Source: a virus. Taken from it: 22,465 bases of DNA. Location: the IMG/VR virus record IMGVR_UViG_3300005068_000018, positions 1 through 22,465 of that record. One strand, written 5' to 3'. The notes below the pieces were generated by a model, which saw only the letters and a list, made by a program, of their open reading frames with translations, did not search any database and was not told the origin of the DNA. Below, in pieces: positions 7,867 to 15,355 of this stretch (within the stretch, counting starts at the first letter, position 1; each line of letters starts with the position of its first letter). Both the position numbers and the translations under genes were made by a program.

Positions 7867-9980
7867 TAATTGATGTAAATGATCAGGATGCAGAAAATCG
7901 GGTTAGGCGTGCAGAAGAGCGAATCAAAAGCACGTTTAACAGGTTGGAGCGGCAGGGTAAGGCTTTATCAAAAACACAGATTGCTCCTATTATATCTGCC
8001 CGGGATAAGCTTACGGAAAAGGTTATGGCGGCTGACAGAATAGTAAAAAAGCTCGATGCTGCCCACGCATCACCGGTGATTGAAGTACAGGATAAGGTCT
8101 CCAATGTATTGATGCGTACTAATAAGATGTTGGATGCCTTAGACAAGCGGGATGTTAAAACCGTGGCAGATATGAAAGGTCCTCTTTTTGATGAAATAAT
8201 TAAGGCTAAAAAGGCTCTCGAAGATCTGGGGGACATTAAAACCGGTCCGGTTGCAGAACTTAAAGGGGAATTATTTAATCAATTATCACGGGCCAGATCT
8301 GCTCTTCGTATAGTTGATAATTATGATGCTGAGCCTGAGGCTACTTTACGGGACAGGGTTAGTGGAAAAGCAAGGCAAATACGAGGTGATTTGCGGCAGT
8401 TGACGTCAAGGACCTGGCAAGTTACCATTCAGGCCAAAGATAGGGCCAGTAGGGTATTAAGTGGTATAAGGGACAGGGCTGCTAGCCCATTAACTCTTTT
8501 AGGGGCCGGTCTTGGAGGTTATGGGCTAGGTAGTTTAACCGTTGGAGCAGCCATGGCCAGAGAACAGCAAATGATGGCCATGGAGCACTGGTTAGATGGT
8601 AACAAAGCTCTGGCAAAAGAAACAGTTGGCTGGTTGCAAGGTTTCGCTGACAGGACTCCCTTTGAAATGACGGATTTATTTCCAGCTATGACTAGGGCTA
8701 TTGGAGTTAATGACGGGGACGTTAACAAATCTAAAAAGCTTTTAGAGATCGCTACTGACATGGCCGCATTAACTCCGGGTAAAACCGTTCAGGATGCAAT
8801 GGAGGCCCTGGCTGATGCTCAAATGGGTGAGTTTGAGCGTATGAAAGAGTTTCAGGTCAAGATGACCCAGGAGCAGTATGAGGCAATTGGGGGATGGGAA
8901 AGTTTCCTTGGCCTGGTTCAAAAACGTGTAGATGGTGGAGCAGAAAAGCTGAGTCAAACAGCCCTTGGCCGGGTTTCAACTATCACGGATAAAATGAAGG
9001 GGCTTTTCCGAGAAACCGGTGAAGGTATTTTAGACGCCTTAAGCCCCAGGTTGGAAAAGATTGTTAAGTGGTTTGATGAAAATAAGGACGTTGTTGCCGA
9101 CTGGAAGCGTAATCTAACCATGTATGGTCGTGACGCAGCAGAGGGTATCCTCAGCACAATGGAAGGAGCTCTTGGCTACATAAAACGAGAATACTTTGAT
9201 AATCCAGCCTTTAAAGAGCTAACCATATCCGGAAAGATTGGGTATATCATTGGTGATCTTGGGGATGATGCGGCGCAAAAAGCGGTAGAGATTGGGGCCA
9301 GGATCGGGGTTAAGTTTGCAGAAGGTGTTTGGGACGGAGTTTTGCAGGCAGCACAAAAGGATGCTAAAATGCGTTTGTTGATAGGATTTTTGGTTGGTAT
9401 GAAAACGCCAGGACCAGTACAAGTAAAGGTTGCAAGTGGATTTGGAACTATTGCTGCATTGAGTCCAGATGTCCCTGAGTCTGCTAAACCAGGTATGATT
9501 GACGATAAAACAAGACGAGCGATAAATACAGTAAAAATGCCTTCTCACTATGCATTGGGAGGTATTTTAACAAATCCTCATTTGGGCCTGGTGGCAGAGG
9601 ATGGACCAGAAGCAATTATTCCTTTGTCTCCAAAGAGACGTAAGCGAGCGATAGATCTTTGGGAGAAAACAGGAAGAGAGCTGGGGGTTATTTCTTCATC
9701 TTCGAGATTATTAGACCGTGGACAAGACCTTTGGGAAGTAGTTAGCAGGCGTCTAGGTGTTGCACCGTATGCTTATGGTGGGTTTACCGCTCCCCTGTCT
9801 CCTTCTATTGCAAATGAAAGGAGACAGGGGAGTATGGTAGTTAATAACTTCTACATGGATGGAGCTGTAAAACAGACTTTTCATCATAGTGAAAATGAAG
9901 AGCAAATCCAAAAAATTATTAATGAAGCTGCAAATATGGTTGCGTTTAAACTTAAACAGATTTTTCAGAACACGACTTAA
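7836..9980 (+). CDS. Tail tape measure protein (XkdO-like)
   Basis: 714 aa, the largest protein here; it sets tail length and is threaded through the tube. Residues 50-~220 are built of 29-residue repeats (separate entry). Next come a hydrophobic Gly-rich segment (LTLLGAGLGGYGLGSLTVGAAM, 219-240) and the conserved globular part (GFADRTPFEMTDLFPAMTRAIG ... MEALADAQMGEFERMKEF) typical of tape measures. The C-terminus has HYALGGILTNPHLGLVAEDGPEAIIPLSP, a frequent tape-measure end, and two related DLWE..xRxLGV segments. GTG 7836 overlaps the frameshift extension by 31 nt. From about 9370 the sequence looks more AT-rich than the 5' part, and a 15-bp inverted repeat lies near the 3' end, so the C-terminus may have been exchanged. 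Confidence 0.88.
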   Translation: MAEEFYRGEIVIDVNDQDAENRVRRAEERIKSTFNRLERQGKALSKTQIAPIISARDKLTEKVMAADRIVKKLDAAHASPVIEVQDKVSNVLMRTNKMLDALDKRDVKTVADMKGPLFDEIIKAKKALEDLGDIKTGPVAELKGELFNQLSRARSALRIVDNYDAEPEATLRDRVSGKARQIRGDLRQLTSRTWQVTIQAKDRASRVLSGIRDRAASPLTLLGAGLGGYGLGSLTVGAAMAREQQMMAMEHWLDGNKALAKETVGWLQGFADRTPFEMTDLFPAMTRAIGVNDGDVNKSKKLLEIATDMAALTPGKTVQDAMEALADAQMGEFERMKEFQVKMTQEQYEAIGGWESFLGLVQKRVDGGAEKLSQTALGRVSTITDKMKGLFRETGEGILDALSPRLEKIVKWFDENKDVVADWKRNLTMYGRDAAEGILSTMEGALGYIKREYFDNPAFKELTISGKIGYIIGDLGDDAAQKAVEIGARIGVKFAEGVWDGVLQAAQKDAKMRLLIGFLVGMKTPGPVQVKVASGFGTIAALSPDVPESAKPGMIDDKTRRAINTVKMPSHYALGGILTNPHLGLVAEDGPEAIIPLSPKRRKRAIDLWEKTGRELGVISSSSRLLDRGQDLWEVVSRRLGVAPYAYGGFTAPLSPSIANERRQGSMVVNNFYMDGAVKQTFHHSENEEQIQKIINEAANMVAFKLKQIFQNTT
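7983..8490 (+). repeat. 29-residue repeats in the tape measure
   Basis: Residues 50-194 of the tape measure divide into five consecutive units of exactly 29 residues, starting at A50, S79, K108, G137 and E166; a sixth, partial unit follows from Q195. Each unit begins with a short strand (PIISA, PVIEV, TVADM, PVAEL, PEATL, VTIQA). A (K/R/Q)(D/G) turn (RDKL, QDKV, KGPL, KGEL, RDRV, KDRA) and an amphipathic helix follow. The units differ widely in DNA sequence, so this is an old protein-level repeat rather than a recent duplication. Confidence 0.75.
9790..9832. repeat. 15-bp perfect inverted repeat within the tape measure
   Basis: CTCCCCTGTCTCCTT (9790-9804) and its exact complement AAGGAGACAGGGGAG (9818-9832) flank a 13-nt loop. 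No T-run follows on either strand, so it is not an ordinary terminator. It lies in coding sequence (TAPLSPSIANERRQGS). Confidence 0.85.
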
Positions 9981-10037
9981 AGTGAGGAGGGAAATTTGCC
10001 CATGTGTTTAATAAGCATTATTTAGGGAGGTGGATAC

Positions 10038-10844
10038 ATGGGCAAAAAACGTTTATTTTTATCAGTAATTATTGTTTTTGCTATGATATTTACTGGTGCT
10101 TGTGCCCCGGATGGAAACCCAAATACTGTCATTAAGGATTACTATCAGCACGTGCAAGATGGAAATTGGGAAGCAGCCTATCAATTGCTGGCTAAAGAAA
10201 CACAAGAAAATATTTCTCGGGAGGATTTTATTTTATATCAGAAATTATTAACAGAAACAATGAAGTTTGAAGAGTTTAAGGTTCAAAAGGTTAATCAAGT
10301 TGCTGATTTTAAGGTAAATGGAAAAAAGTATAATAATGTAGTTAAGTTTACGGTGACGGAAACCAATAAGGATTATTATGAAGATAAAGAAGTGACAAAC
10401 TCTCACGAGGAATATGTTGTAGATGATGGTGGGGTTTGGAAATTATGTAAAGATTCTAAGTTAATAAATTCTTCTATACCGCAGCAGTATTATAATTTGG
10501 CATTTATGTATTTTGAAGGTAAAGGGAAAGACAAGAACCTAATAAAAGCGATAACTAATTTTAAAAACGCAATTGAATACGATAAAGATTACGCGCCTGC
10601 TTATTATGGCCTGGGGAGTGCATATAATGATCTTGAGCGGTACGAAGAAGCCATTAATAGTATTAACTTATGTATTGAAAAAACAGTGATTAAAGAATTC
10701 AAGTCAGATGCTTATAATCTTTTAGGAATTGTATACTTAAATCAAGGAAACTACGAAAAAGCAAAACAGTATTATAATAAGGCTTTAGATATTTACCCTG
10801 AAAATGAATATGCGAAAAATAATTTAGCATCATTAAACAATTAA
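10038..10844 (+). CDS. TPR lipoprotein, probable moron
   Basis: 268 aa with a lipoprotein signal peptide: basic start MGKKR, hydrophobic core, then TGAC with Cys22 as the likely lipidated residue (Thr at -3 is unusual for a lipobox). Residues ~30-145 look like an NTF2/DUF4878-type domain (VIKDYYQHVQDGNWEAAYQLL ... VVDDGGVWKLCKDSKLI). Residues ~150-268 hold three or four tetratricopeptide repeats (YYGLGSAYNDLERYEEAIN; AYNLLGIVYLNQGNYEKAK). It is not a virion part by type. It is clearly AT-rich and splits tape measure from xkdP, which are normally adjacent. A secreted membrane-anchored protein made by a lysogen, perhaps altering the host surface or blocking superinfection, is my inference. Strong site GGGAGGTGG before ATG 10038; no clear promoter seen. 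Confidence 0.75.
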   Translation: MGKKRLFLSVIIVFAMIFTGACAPDGNPNTVIKDYYQHVQDGNWEAAYQLLAKETQENISREDFILYQKLLTETMKFEEFKVQKVNQVADFKVNGKKYNNVVKFTVTETNKDYYEDKEVTNSHEEYVVDDGGVWKLCKDSKLINSSIPQQYYNLAFMYFEGKGKDKNLIKAITNFKNAIEYDKDYAPAYYGLGSAYNDLERYEEAINSINLCIEKTVIKEFKSDAYNLLGIVYLNQGNYEKAKQYYNKALDIYPENEYAKNNLASLNN

Positions 10845-10863
10845 GGTAAGTGTTGGTGATCCT

Positions 10864-11517
10864 ATGGACTTTTACCTTCTTTCCCCGGACAACCGGGATC
10901 TGCACTTCCCTGTTAACCCATCGGAATTAACTGTCCACGGGGAGAAGCAGATTGAAACCGTTAATATTATAAATATAGGTGAGATAGATTTTCCCACAGG
11001 TGATAAGAGAGCCGAAATCCGGTTCTCTTCTTTTTTCCCGCAAGATTACGACAGCGGTTATTGCCAGTACCCGGATATCCCAAATCCGAGGGAGGCAATT
11101 GAGCAGCTAATCACTTGGCGTAATGCCGGCAAGCCTGTACGCTTGCTTATTACGGACAGCCCCGTAAATACCCTGGTTTTGATTAAATCAGTTCCTTACA
11201 GAGTTGTTGGGGGGCAACCAGGTGATATATATTTTGACATTGAAATGCGGACCTGGCGGGAAGTGAAAGTAAGGACAGCTGCAGAAGTTGGGGCTGCGGC
11301 CGCTGCGGCCGGTGCAAACAGTCAAAGGACTAGGCCGGATACAAAGCCGGTGCCCAAGGTGTATGTTGTAAAGCCGGGGGATAGCTTGTTTAAGATCGCT
11401 AAGCTGCAATTGGGAACCGGTTCAAAGTGGCAGGATATTTACAATAATAATAAGTTCATTGTAGGTCCGGATCCAGGATTGATTCAGCCCGGGATGAAAC
11501 TGGTGATGCCGGCATAA
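10864..11517 (+). CDS. LysM baseplate/tail protein (XkdP-like)
   Basis: 217 aa. The N-terminal part (DFYLLSPDNRDLHFPVNPSE ... FSSFFPQDYDSGYC ... PVRLLITDSPVNTLVLIKSV) is the conserved XkdP/gp53-like baseplate domain. An Ala-rich linker (~142-155) joins it to a C-terminal LysM domain (VYVVKPGDSLFKIAKLQLG ... QPGMKLVMPA, ~170-217) that can bind peptidoglycan. It links tail tube and baseplate hub. The TAA at 11515-11517 overlaps the left copy of the 13-bp direct repeat. With the repeats recombined, the gene would end at the same residue but with TGA. Confidence 0.88.
   Translation: MDFYLLSPDNRDLHFPVNPSELTVHGEKQIETVNIINIGEIDFPTGDKRAEIRFSSFFPQDYDSGYCQYPDIPNPREAIEQLITWRNAGKPVRLLITDSPVNTLVLIKSVPYRVVGGQPGDIYFDIEMRTWREVKVRTAAEVGAAAAAAGANSQRTRPDTKPVPKVYVVKPGDSLFKIAKLQLGTGSKWQDIYNNNKFIVGPDPGLIQPGMKLVMPA
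11503..11515. repeat. 13-bp direct repeat, left copy
   Basis: GTGATGCCGGCAT, covering the last codons of xkdP. The identical sequence is at 12376-12388, at the start of xkdQ. Together they bracket an 860-bp AT-rich cassette with two convergent genes. Confidence 0.9.
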
Positions 11518-11532
11518 TGGGGGGATGAAAAA

Positions 11533-11850
11533 ATGCCGTCAACTGAACAAAGTATATTACCGTATAGTAAGGTTTGGTATAAACAGTTGGCCTCAAAAAT
11601 AACAGGGGTTTGTGATTTAAATGTTGTGAGGACTAAACCAGGTCATGTTGATTTATTTGTTGCTTTGGACTTAGAGGCTGAAGAAAAGGTGGTATGTGAA
11701 AGATTAATCAGGAGTATGGAAGCGGAAAAAGGTCTTACATTTAATTGCCGAGCCATACTCCTGAAGCCCGTAAGGATAATTAACTTAAATGGTGTTAAGG
11801 GAGTTCAACACGAGTCCCCAAAGGGATTAACTCATGTAGATAATCTCTGA
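11533..11850 (+). CDS. Unknown cassette protein A
   Basis: 105 aa, not recognised. There is no signal peptide or membrane segment. A helix (YSKVWYKQLASKI) is followed by two strands (DLNVVRT, HVDLFVALD), a helix (EEKVVCERLIRSMEAEKGL) and a final strand. The C-terminal part of the gene overlaps the oppositely directed gene at 11795-12274 by 56 nt. GGGGGGATG ends 7-8 nt before ATG 11533. It is not part of the conserved tail set and appears AT-rich compared with xkdP and xkdQ. The helix-strand-strand-helix order resembles both halves of the opposite gene's product, so the two may be distant relatives (weak). Confidence 0.6.
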   Translation: MPSTEQSILPYSKVWYKQLASKITGVCDLNVVRTKPGHVDLFVALDLEAEEKVVCERLIRSMEAEKGLTFNCRAILLKPVRIINLNGVKGVQHESPKGLTHVDNL

Positions 11851-12274
11851 TGACCATTTTCTCAACTTCAGATACACTGACATCTTCAGGAATATTAAAT
11901 TTAACTAAATCTCCTTCAACAGCAATCATGTCCATATTCAAAAAAGGAAAGGCAGCAGTAATTGTTCTTTTTATTCCTTTAGCGTTTAATTCTCCATTTA
12001 AAGCAAGTATTTTTATTTCTGGCGGAGGATCGTTTGCTGGAGGAATTTTATCTTTTTTTATAAAGGAGCAATGTTTAATCTCATGAATTAGGTGAGCCAT
12101 ACCATGAACACTTAAAAATTCTTTTAATTGTAGCTCTAAATGATTGGGCAACTCCAAGTTTTTATCGCAGACATATATAAAGACTTTATACTCACCAGGC
12201 GAGTAGACGCGCAGGTAATATATTTGAGGAAACATTTCGCGAATCATTTTTTCGTAACGCAACCTTGTTCCCAC
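11795..12274 (-). CDS. Unknown cassette protein B (opposite strand)
   Basis: 159 aa, the only convincing gene on the minus strand. It begins at GTG 12274, 4 nt after a perfect AAGGAGGTGA; the longer TTG reading from 12295 runs through that ribosome site. Two similar halves can be seen. Residues ~5-75: RYEKMIREMFPQ, YLRVYSPGEYKVFIYV, then a LELQLKEFLSVHG helix. Residues ~95-159: GIKRTITAAFPFLNMDMIAV, LVKFNIPEDVSVSEVEKMVI, LIPLGTRVEL. A Pro-rich linker (IPPANDPPPEIKI) joins them. It is unidentified, soluble and without catalytic motif. Its own promoter and opposite direction argue that it is expressed outside the late operon. Confidence 0.65.
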   Translation of the reverse strand: MGTRLRYEKMIREMFPQIYYLRVYSPGEYKVFIYVCDKNLELPNHLELQLKEFLSVHGMAHLIHEIKHCSFIKKDKIPPANDPPPEIKILALNGELNAKGIKRTITAAFPFLNMDMIAVEGDLVKFNIPEDVSVSEVEKMVIRDYLHELIPLGTRVELP

Positions 12275-12279
12275 ATTAT

Positions 12280-12310
12280 CACCTCCTTTTAGCAAATTTA
12301 ATGGATTATA
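12280..12310 (-). promoter_or_regulatory. Probable promoter and ribosome site for the minus-strand gene
   Basis: On the minus strand, a perfect -10 TATAAT lies at 12310-12305, and AAGGAGGTGA at 12289-12280 precedes the GTG start. A good -35 is not seen at 16-18 nt. Transcription would start near 12298, giving a leader of about 24 nt. Confidence 0.5.
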
Positions 12311-12375
12311 GTATAGTTAGGAAATTCTCCGAGGGATAAGGTTCTACCTTTGTCTAAGTATGTCGATATAAGTGA

Positions 12376-12388
12376 GTGATGCCGGCAT
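12376..12388. repeat. 13-bp direct repeat, right copy
   Basis: GTGATGCCGGCAT, identical to 11503-11515. It ends in the AT of an ATG (12387) that is the likely original start of xkdQ. Confidence 0.9.
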
Positions 12389-13385
12389 GATAAATCCGGA
12401 AATGAACGGATATGAGGTAGTACTAGATAATAAATACTACCTCCGTGAACTTATTAAAAACATCACTTTGGAAGATTCACTGGACGAAATAGCTTACCGC
12501 GCTACCATTCAGCTTGTTGTTACATCAGACTTCCCGGGAATTGCCCCCGGTCAGCCCGTAAGGGTATCTGGCATCCCTTTTGGCGGCTCCAACATTGTTT
12601 ACTTGCTCCATCCGGCTGTTGTGTGGGACATAGATAGCGTAACCCGGGGGCAGAAGCATTTAACGGTAACTGCTTATGACCCAACGATATACATGGCCCG
12701 TAGCGAAGACGAATACCTTTTCCCGGCTGGCCAAACAGCCAGCCAGCGGCTGAAAAGGTACGCTGCGGATTGGGGCATACCACTGGGCCAAATTCCGGAT
12801 ACCGGGGTACAGCTGGCCAAGGCCGTATACAGGGCACAACCAATTTACAACATGATACTGTCCGACCTGCGGGAGACAGCCAGGAAGGGCGGCAAACTGT
12901 ACCGGCCCCGCATGATTACGGCAGGCCTCAAGCTGTACGAACTTGGCACCAACGAAACCATATGGGTACTGGATATAGATCAAAACGTCGAAGAGGTAAA
13001 TCAGCATCGGACATTGGAGGGGGCTGTCACCCAGGTAAAGGTGCTTGGCGCGGCGCCAAAGGAAGGGCGGTCACCAGTGCTGGCACTGGAGAAAGGTGAC
13101 ACTGCCAAACTGGGTACTCTTCAGCGCGTCATTCAGGACAGTAAGATTACTACCTCCGCGGACGCAAAACAGGCGGCAAAAGAAGTCCTTGCGGGCGTAC
13201 AGCAAACAATCACCGTGACTGGTATAGATATAAATACCATCCAGGCTGGGGACAAGGTACAGTTGAGCGGCATGGACCTGTTGGTAGTAAACGCACGGCA
13301 TGAGCTTGGAAGCCCTGGCCATATGACCCTGGAGCTGGCGGACGAGGCTTACATAAGGAGGAAATTCTATGCCGGACCCGTTTAA
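12387..13385 (+). CDS. Baseplate hub protein (XkdQ-like)
   Basis: 332 aa, with the XkdQ/YqbQ pattern: YYLRELIKNITLEDSLDEIA, ATIQLVV, GQPVRVSGI, then a WDIDSVTRG...LTVTAYDP segment and the C-terminal AGDKVQLSGMDLLVVNARHELG. These hub proteins resemble T4 gp27/gpD and connect tube to spike. Start choice: GTG 12372 has no ribosome site, whereas ATG 12387 follows AGTGAGTGA by 7 nt. If the cassette on its left were removed at the 13-bp repeats, ATG 12387 would overlap the xkdP stop as ATGA. Hence I prefer 12387. GC is visibly higher from here on. The 3' end overlaps xkdR. Confidence 0.88.
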   Translation: MINPEMNGYEVVLDNKYYLRELIKNITLEDSLDEIAYRATIQLVVTSDFPGIAPGQPVRVSGIPFGGSNIVYLLHPAVVWDIDSVTRGQKHLTVTAYDPTIYMARSEDEYLFPAGQTASQRLKRYAADWGIPLGQIPDTGVQLAKAVYRAQPIYNMILSDLRETARKGGKLYRPRMITAGLKLYELGTNETIWVLDIDQNVEEVNQHRTLEGAVTQVKVLGAAPKEGRSPVLALEKGDTAKLGTLQRVIQDSKITTSADAKQAAKEVLAGVQQTITVTGIDINTIQAGDKVQLSGMDLLVVNARHELGSPGHMTLELADEAYIRRKFYAGPV

Positions 13386-13779
13386 AGAACTTGTATCGAC
13401 GCTTGAGATGCGAATGGATAGCAAGGCGGCGCAAAGGGTATCCGGTATCCCCTGTGAACTGGGGACAATGACCTCGACCGGGTTAAAGCTGGACAAATTT
13501 AAGCATGAGATACAGGACTACCTTGTAGCTGATTGGCTGGTGAAGGTTCACTTCCCGGCTTTTTCTCTGGTGGGGACGGCGACGAGTCCGGTTGATGAGC
13601 AGGGTAATGACCAGCCCGGGGCAAGCACATCGGAGTTAACCAGGTATGACTTTTTACCCAGGGAAGTTGACCAGGTACGCTTGGAGCTAAAAGCCGATCT
13701 CAAACCTGGTGACCGTGTACTTGCGGTACCGGTAAATGGTGGCCAGGAGGCCGTAATCGTGGCCAAGGTGGTGAGCTAA
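13369..13779 (+). CDS. Baseplate protein (XkdR-like, DUF2577)
   Basis: 136 aa. The XkdR pattern is clear: ELGTMTSTGLKLDKFKHEI, YLVADWLVKVHFPAF, then LKPGDRVLAVPVNGGQEAVIVAKV at the C-terminus, a small OB-like barrel. It is part of the baseplate hub, between XkdQ and XkdS. ATAAGGAGGAAATTCT precedes ATG 13369, which lies inside the end of xkdQ. Its stop overlaps the next start (TAATG). Confidence 0.85.
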   Translation: MPDPFKELVSTLEMRMDSKAAQRVSGIPCELGTMTSTGLKLDKFKHEIQDYLVADWLVKVHFPAFSLVGTATSPVDEQGNDQPGASTSELTRYDFLPREVDQVRLELKADLKPGDRVLAVPVNGGQEAVIVAKVVS

Positions 13780-14234
13780 TGCCGAACCTCTTTCCACTTG
13801 AGGAAACAGTTACACAACCAGAAATAACCGAACAGAGCTCTGACCAGGTACGGTTTCCCAAGTCCTGGCGTTTTGACTTTGACAAAGGTGATTTTGTGCA
13901 AACACCTACCGGGAAGGTGGCCACGGCTGACGACATTCAGGCGTACACCGAATGGTGTTATAAGGCGCTATTAACACCGCGATACCGGTACCTGATCTAC
14001 AGCCGCAGCTATGGGCAGGAATTTGAGGACCTGATCCGGCGCAACCTTTCCCGGGCCGGTAATGAAAGTGAAATTAAGCGGATTATAACCGAAGCACTCA
14101 TGGTGGATCCAAGGACGGCCGAGGTGACCAATTTTGCGTTTTCCTGGGACGGTGACACGGTCTACGTGACTTTTGACGCGATAACCGTACGCGGCGACAG
14201 GGTAGAGCTTGGTACAGAGGTGGTGACCGGGTAA
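13779..14234 (+). CDS. Baseplate wedge protein (XkdS-like, DUF2634/gp25-like)
   Basis: 151 aa. It has the gp25-like lysozyme-fold pattern found in baseplate wedges: SWRFDFDKGDFVQTPTGKV, LLTPRYRYLIYSRSYGQEF, then RIITEALMVDPRTAEVTNFAF. It probably joins the sheath to the baseplate at the inner ring. The one-base TAATG overlaps at both ends indicate coupled translation with xkdR and xkdT. Confidence 0.88.
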   Translation: MPNLFPLEETVTQPEITEQSSDQVRFPKSWRFDFDKGDFVQTPTGKVATADDIQAYTEWCYKALLTPRYRYLIYSRSYGQEFEDLIRRNLSRAGNESEIKRIITEALMVDPRTAEVTNFAFSWDGDTVYVTFDAITVRGDRVELGTEVVTG

Positions 14235-15355
14235 TGGTATTGCCAGATTTTTTAACTGAAGAAACCGAAGATGAAATTTTGACGCGTATGCTAGCCAGGG
14301 TGCCGGATGATATTGATAAATCCGAGGGTTCGTATATCTGGGACGCGCTGGCGCCAGCGGCTGCTGAAATAGCGCAGCTGAAAATTGACATGAGAAACTT
14401 TCTGGACCGGGCCTTTGCCAGTACAACTTTCGGGAAATACCTTGATTACCGGTGCGAGGAACATGGATTGACTAGGAAGGCGGCAACAAAATCAACCGGC
14501 CAGGTCAAGTTTACTGGTACTGCGGGTACGCTTATCCCAGTCGGTACAGTGGTAAGCACCACGGCTGACGCCGCCACAGACACCCAGTCAGTGGAGTTTG
14601 TTACACTGGCTGATGTAACTATCCCGGCTGAGGGGTATGTAACTGCCAACATCGAGGCATCAGTGGCTGGTGACAGTGGCAATGTTGCAGCTGGAGCCAT
14701 AGACCTGCTTGACGTGCCCATAACAGGCGTATCTTCGGTGACCAATGAGGCAGCGACTACCGGAGGCGCCGACGAAGAGGATGACGCCAGCCTGCTGGCA
14801 CGTTTCCTGGCCAAGGTACAAAGCCCGGGTACCAGCGGCAACAAGGCGGACTATAAACAGTGGGCGCTTGAAGTGTCCGGAGTTGGCGACGCTCAGGTAG
14901 TACCACTTTGGAATGGTAATGGTACTGTAAAAGTAGTGCTCTTGGATGCTGATAAATTGCCTGCCAGCCAGGTCCTGGTGGATGAGGTTCAGGCATACAT
15001 ATCCCCGGATCCGGCTCAGGGTGAAGGTAAGGCACCCATTGGAGCAACGGTAACAGCGGCAGCCGCCACGGCTGTTAACATTGATGTGACGGCAACTGTG
15101 ATATTGGACGGTACCAGGACCTTGGTCAATGTGCAGGCAGATTACGAGGACGTCTTGGTTGATTATTTCAAAGAGATTGCTTTTAGCGATGACCCGGCGG
15201 AAAGGGCGGTAAAATACAGTAAGGTGGGAAGCCTGCTTCTTGATGTTAAAGGGGTTACCGATTATAACAACCTGACAGTTAACGGTGGTACCGCCAATAT
15301 CGCGATTAACACTGGTGAGGTAGCCGTCAAAGGGACGGTGACCTTGAGTGAGTGA
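14234..15355 (+). CDS. Baseplate J-like protein (XkdT-like)
   Basis: 373 aa. A classic gpJ/gp47-type wedge: N-terminal EILTRMLARVPDDIDKSEGS followed by IWDALAPAAAEIAQLKIDMR, the ATTGGADEEDDASLLARFLA motif after the first beta domain, and KADYKQWALEVSGVGDAQV. The C-terminal domain is VNIDVTATVILDG and onwards. It builds the wedge arms that open when the sheath contracts. ATG 14234 overlaps the previous stop, and its own end overlaps the next GTG. Confidence 0.92.
   Translation: MVLPDFLTEETEDEILTRMLARVPDDIDKSEGSYIWDALAPAAAEIAQLKIDMRNFLDRAFASTTFGKYLDYRCEEHGLTRKAATKSTGQVKFTGTAGTLIPVGTVVSTTADAATDTQSVEFVTLADVTIPAEGYVTANIEASVAGDSGNVAAGAIDLLDVPITGVSSVTNEAATTGGADEEDDASLLARFLAKVQSPGTSGNKADYKQWALEVSGVGDAQVVPLWNGNGTVKVVLLDADKLPASQVLVDEVQAYISPDPAQGEGKAPIGATVTAAAATAVNIDVTATVILDGTRTLVNVQADYEDVLVDYFKEIAFSDDPAERAVKYSKVGSLLLDVKGVTDYNNLTVNGGTANIAINTGEVAVKGTVTLSE

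Noticed and set aside
9996-10025. Nine-codon frame after the tape measure with a good ribosome site
   Set aside because: Too short for a gene; read as a likely insertion scar or chance.
11850-12086. 78-aa plus-strand frame inside the cassette
   Set aside because: No ribosome site; it is opposite a better supported minus-strand gene with a ribosome site and promoter.
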